A DNA stretch of 64,000 bases from Ziziphus jujuba (taxonomy: Eukaryota; Streptophyta; Magnoliopsida; Rosales; Rhamnaceae): positions 26,605,501 through 26,669,500 of the forward strand of contig NC_083389.1 of assembly GCF_031755915.1 (NCBI RefSeq), written 5' to 3'. The stretch's first letter is position 1. Every line of letters begins with the position of its first letter. The notes below the pieces were generated by a model, which saw only the letters and a program-made list of their open reading frames with translations, did no database searches and had not been told where the DNA came from. The position numbers were made by a program, and so were the translations under genes. Below are positions 60,953 through 64,000 of this stretch, in pieces.

Positions 60953-63642
60953 TCACGTCCAAATGGACTCCAACAAGTCAAATGTGTATTCATAAGCTAC
61001 AAATGTTACAGCACTAGCAGGTGCAGATTTGACAATAGATGGAACTATACCCTTGTAAAAACCAGCCCAACCCTCCGACTTCAAAATTCTTTCTAATGCA
61101 TCAAACATATTTCTGTAAGCACGATGCTCTACTCTAGCCCCATAGCGCGGGTGCCTCTGTAATCCCTCAATCTGCAACAACCCAAAATGTTTGTGTAAGA
61201 ATTGGATGTCAAAGGTTGTTTGTATATGTAACAACGCAAAATGTTTATATATGTAAGAATTGCAACCTCACTCTTCCTGTTTTAATTTAGTCAAGACGCG
61301 CTTTGGAAAGACAAAATTTAGGTTAAAACTTCATTGGTAAGGTTTCAACAAACATACATTTTCTCAGTTCTTTCTATCAACAAAAAACTCGGCAAAGTTT
61401 TATACTTATTCCAAGTTGTTATGTGGAAATTTTGGTTAAAAGAGGTATTAACTTATAAAGTTCTTTCACAAACCAAACAAGAATAATTCAAACAGTTAAA
61501 ACAGGTATAGTGGAAGTAAAATTCAAAGACTACCTGAAATCTTTTCTTCACCACATCAAGAGGATGACAGACAAGTTTAGCAGATATTCCAGCTCCTAAA
61601 CCACAGAGAAAAATCTGAAAGCTTGTAAGGCTATCATCACTACCAGTTGAGCCCGACTTAGAAAATCTAAGCCGGTTTAGTGCCTGCAGCCAAAGCAGAA
61701 AATATATGAGCTTTCCAATTATACTCACTCATGTCTACTTGTTTATAAGAAAAATTCTTCCTTTTGACATATACATAAAAGGTCATTCAGTATAAACCAT
61801 CTTCACCATATTTTAGAATTTCAAATTGCCAAGTATTGCATCTTTTGGAACAAGAAACTTGACAATTCTTCTCAAAATCCAGTTTTGTATGAAATTTTTT
61901 ATAAAAGTTGCTTCGCTACACCATTCTATGCTATCTTAAGATACTCTATATTCTAGATTTATATGAACCTACTTGCCTTGAAATGTAATTTGGTTCAATG
62001 TGATTAATGTATCCGCATCCAATTCTAGCAGGCTTTATATATAGATGAAGTTCACGTCATATATATGCAGGCCAGCTCATGCATGCATGTATAAGGTGTA
62101 ATGCAGTAAAACCAATAGACAACAAAAACATCTCCACAGATCAGTATTAGAAATTACCTTGGTCCAGCGCTTAAATGTATCATAGGTGCCAAATTGCAAG
62201 CCTGCATAAGGAACAATCTCAACCAGTGTTGGTGACAATCCTGCGTACAACCCTCGGATGCCACGAGTTCTAACTATGTCAACAAATGCAGACCTCATGG
62301 TGGGATACACCTGAATTTGGGCACATGTTGATAAAGCACTGGTATGTTAAAGAACTCTTTATGCATTTACTTTTTGATTATGCAGGTAACACTATATTAA
62401 TCTTCAAAAATCTTCATTATAGTAAGACAAATAATTTTAGGCAATCATAGCTCTATTTTCCGAGTAACAAAACATAAGGAGCTGCTAAAAGAACATACAC
62501 ACAAACATCCAGAGGCCCAATTGCCCTTTCAAAACACATTTTTCAGCATATCAGTCTACATGTTTAACCAGAAAGCCTTTAAGAATACATCATTGGCCCG
62601 CAAGGCCTTCCAAAATGCCATGATTCTGCTTGGAATGTCTAGATTGGCTACTTCTTCATGCAATGAGCAGACAGTAGTGCAGATGAATATAAACATGCTG
62701 AGTCTAATCTTAACACAAAGTAAACACCCCACAAAAATAAAAGTTTCATCAATTATACAGGTTAACAATGGGATAAAAATCAATTATACCTTAGGTTCTC
62801 CTTGCGAAGCTAATACAGTTCGTAAAAGATCAAAAGGATATGATCCAACAGTAGCTGCACAGCCTGCTAATGATCCACTGATATAAGACAAGTAAGGACT
62901 CAAATTAATGTGATCCTCTGCATCAGAAAACCAAAAACAATGACACCATGACATGTTAGTGGATGTGAACATCATAAGTAACCATATTACCATTAAGATG
63001 GCATAATTTCAATAGATAAACACCAAGGTAAATGACATAGAGTAACTAAATACAGGGATGTTTCAAAGTGCACCAAATGAATATATTTAGCATGGCTAAA
63101 AAACTGATCATTGCTCTGATTAATAGATGCCAGTCTGTTCCAAAAATACCTGTCTTAGAAGACCCAGAAGCAAATGTTTTCAATTTGTGCAATACAGTAA
63201 ATTGTATGGCAGTATATGGCATAACCATGAGTAAGGCTGGGACATTGCCACGCCAAAAACCCTGTCAAAACCACAGGTAAGTTATGTCATATATATATAA
63301 TCAAAACAACATAGACTTGCCTACTAACATCTGCTTTTAAGCATATCACAAGTTTACAAAAGGAAGCCCCTTAGGTGTGAAGTTCGGGAATACTATATGC
63401 AATGAAGCTTGCAACCCATTCAATCAAAATTATTTCCTTCACAACTAAATGGAAGCACATGAATCAATACGTAGTGAAGGCTATAACAGAGTAACTAGTG
63501 TCATGCTACAAGTTAAGCAGCTTACCGGTAAGCCTTCTTCTCTGAAAATATCCTTTGTTGCTTGAAGCATTCCAGTATATTTTGATTGTAGAGGCAAATT
63601 TTTCCGGACTAAAGCCCATGAAGATGTGGGCTCCAGTTGAAC
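60953..63642 (-). CDS. TPC: Mitochondrial thiamine diphosphate carrier, 3' exons (N-terminal exon outside the window)
   Basis: Six exons on the minus strand: 63526-63642, 63150-63261, 62790-62917, 62158-62310, 61534-61683 and 60953-61171. Phases agree, giving 292 residues to the stop; the family is about 338 aa, so one exon of about 45 residues is missing to the right. Mitochondrial-carrier signatures are visible: [16 protein letters not shown] in repeat 2, [10 protein letters not shown] in repeat 3 (PX[DE]XX[KR]), and the GFWRGN and [20 protein letters not shown] segments. The run from LASQGEPK to [12 protein letters not shown] is nearly the same as I recall for Arabidopsis At5g48970 and At3g21390, which import thiamine diphosphate into mitochondria. 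It sits in the inner membrane with six transmembrane helices. The first repeat is incomplete in the window. Confidence 0.92.
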
Positions 63643-63844
63643 CTGTCAACATTTGGGACAATAGTTTTCTTCAGTTTTAGTGTAGATGCTGATAGGCATT
63701 GATACACAACACGAATGCAGCAACCCAATCTCTCAAACAATAAACATAAATCAAAACGTCCATTACTATGTATTTCAGGGCACAAATTTTGTAACATTAC
63801 ATTACCAATACGCTTAAAATCCAATAATTTTACACCTCAAATTG

Positions 63845-63876
<32 letters not shown>

Positions 63877-64000
63877 CATATACCATTTTTATCTCTTCCA
63901 GTTGCCCAAAAATTCACAAGAAGCTTATAAAAACACAACACATTGCATTTCAACACTCAAAATAATGCACAATATCAATAAAACCAATAACCCCATTCCA
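63643..64000 (-). other. Intron of the carrier gene, running off the window
   Basis: The acceptor at 63643-63644 opens this stretch on the minus strand. It contains a long A run (63846-63872) and no coding sequence. The first coding exon must lie beyond 64000. Confidence 0.65.

Overview
The window is nuclear DNA from a eudicot plant. It is AT-rich, its genes have many small introns with GT/AG borders, it carries Ty1/copia LTR retrotransposons and tRNA-derived SINE-like elements, and its gene families (CUL1, NF-YB, DUF295 F-box, CW zinc finger, mitochondrial carrier) are plant types. I cannot name the species from sequence alone.

Left half (1-35 kb): a rearranged CUL1 neighbourhood, mostly on the minus strand. 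Two tandem copies of one block are recognisable, unit L (about 4166-19620) and unit R (about 21541-31020). Each holds, in order, a plus-strand relic of a CW-type zinc-finger gene, a partial CUL1 fragment (exons 15 to 10/11), a near full-length CUL1 gene (exons 19 to 1), and relics of an F-box/DUF295 gene. Unit L is heavily damaged: a truncated copia element abuts it on the left (1-4165), a second copia element sits inside CUL1 exon 8 (9358-14183), and the cullin has an exon 2 frameshift, an exon 17 deletion and an exon 18 stop. Unit R keeps an open reading frame of about 723 codons through all CUL1 exons except exon 2. A deletion has fused exon 1 to exon 3 through a piece of intron 1, replacing the SKP1-facing part of the first cullin repeat with a 19-residue hydrophobic stretch. 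Beyond unit R lies a diverged, splice-consistent gene for only the N-terminal part of a cullin (32136-34874, 286 aa).

Middle (35-51.5 kb): mostly AT-rich spacer with long (TA)n, (CT)n and (CA)n tracts, two related inverted-repeat MITEs, a SINE-like element and two F-box/DUF295 pseudogenes, around one single-exon NF-YB transcription factor gene (minus strand, 38130-38543).

Right part (51.5-64 kb): ordinary gene space. A SANT-domain nuclear protein gene has a 5' leader intron, a six-codon upstream ORF and two G-boxes in its promoter. It is followed by a 195-aa NDUFAF4-like gene in the same direction, then convergently by a mitochondrial thiamine-diphosphate carrier gene whose first exon lies beyond the right edge. 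NF-YB next to this SANT gene matches gene order I recall from two Arabidopsis loci.

Because units L and R are paralogous, each serves as an empty-site reference for the other. This exposes a recurrent class of very small insertions: 12-32 bp poly(A) stubs, several ending in ACC or CACC before the A-run, flanked by 10-19 bp direct repeats. They look like target-primed insertions of almost nothing but a retroposon tail, and are the most unusual structural signal in the window.
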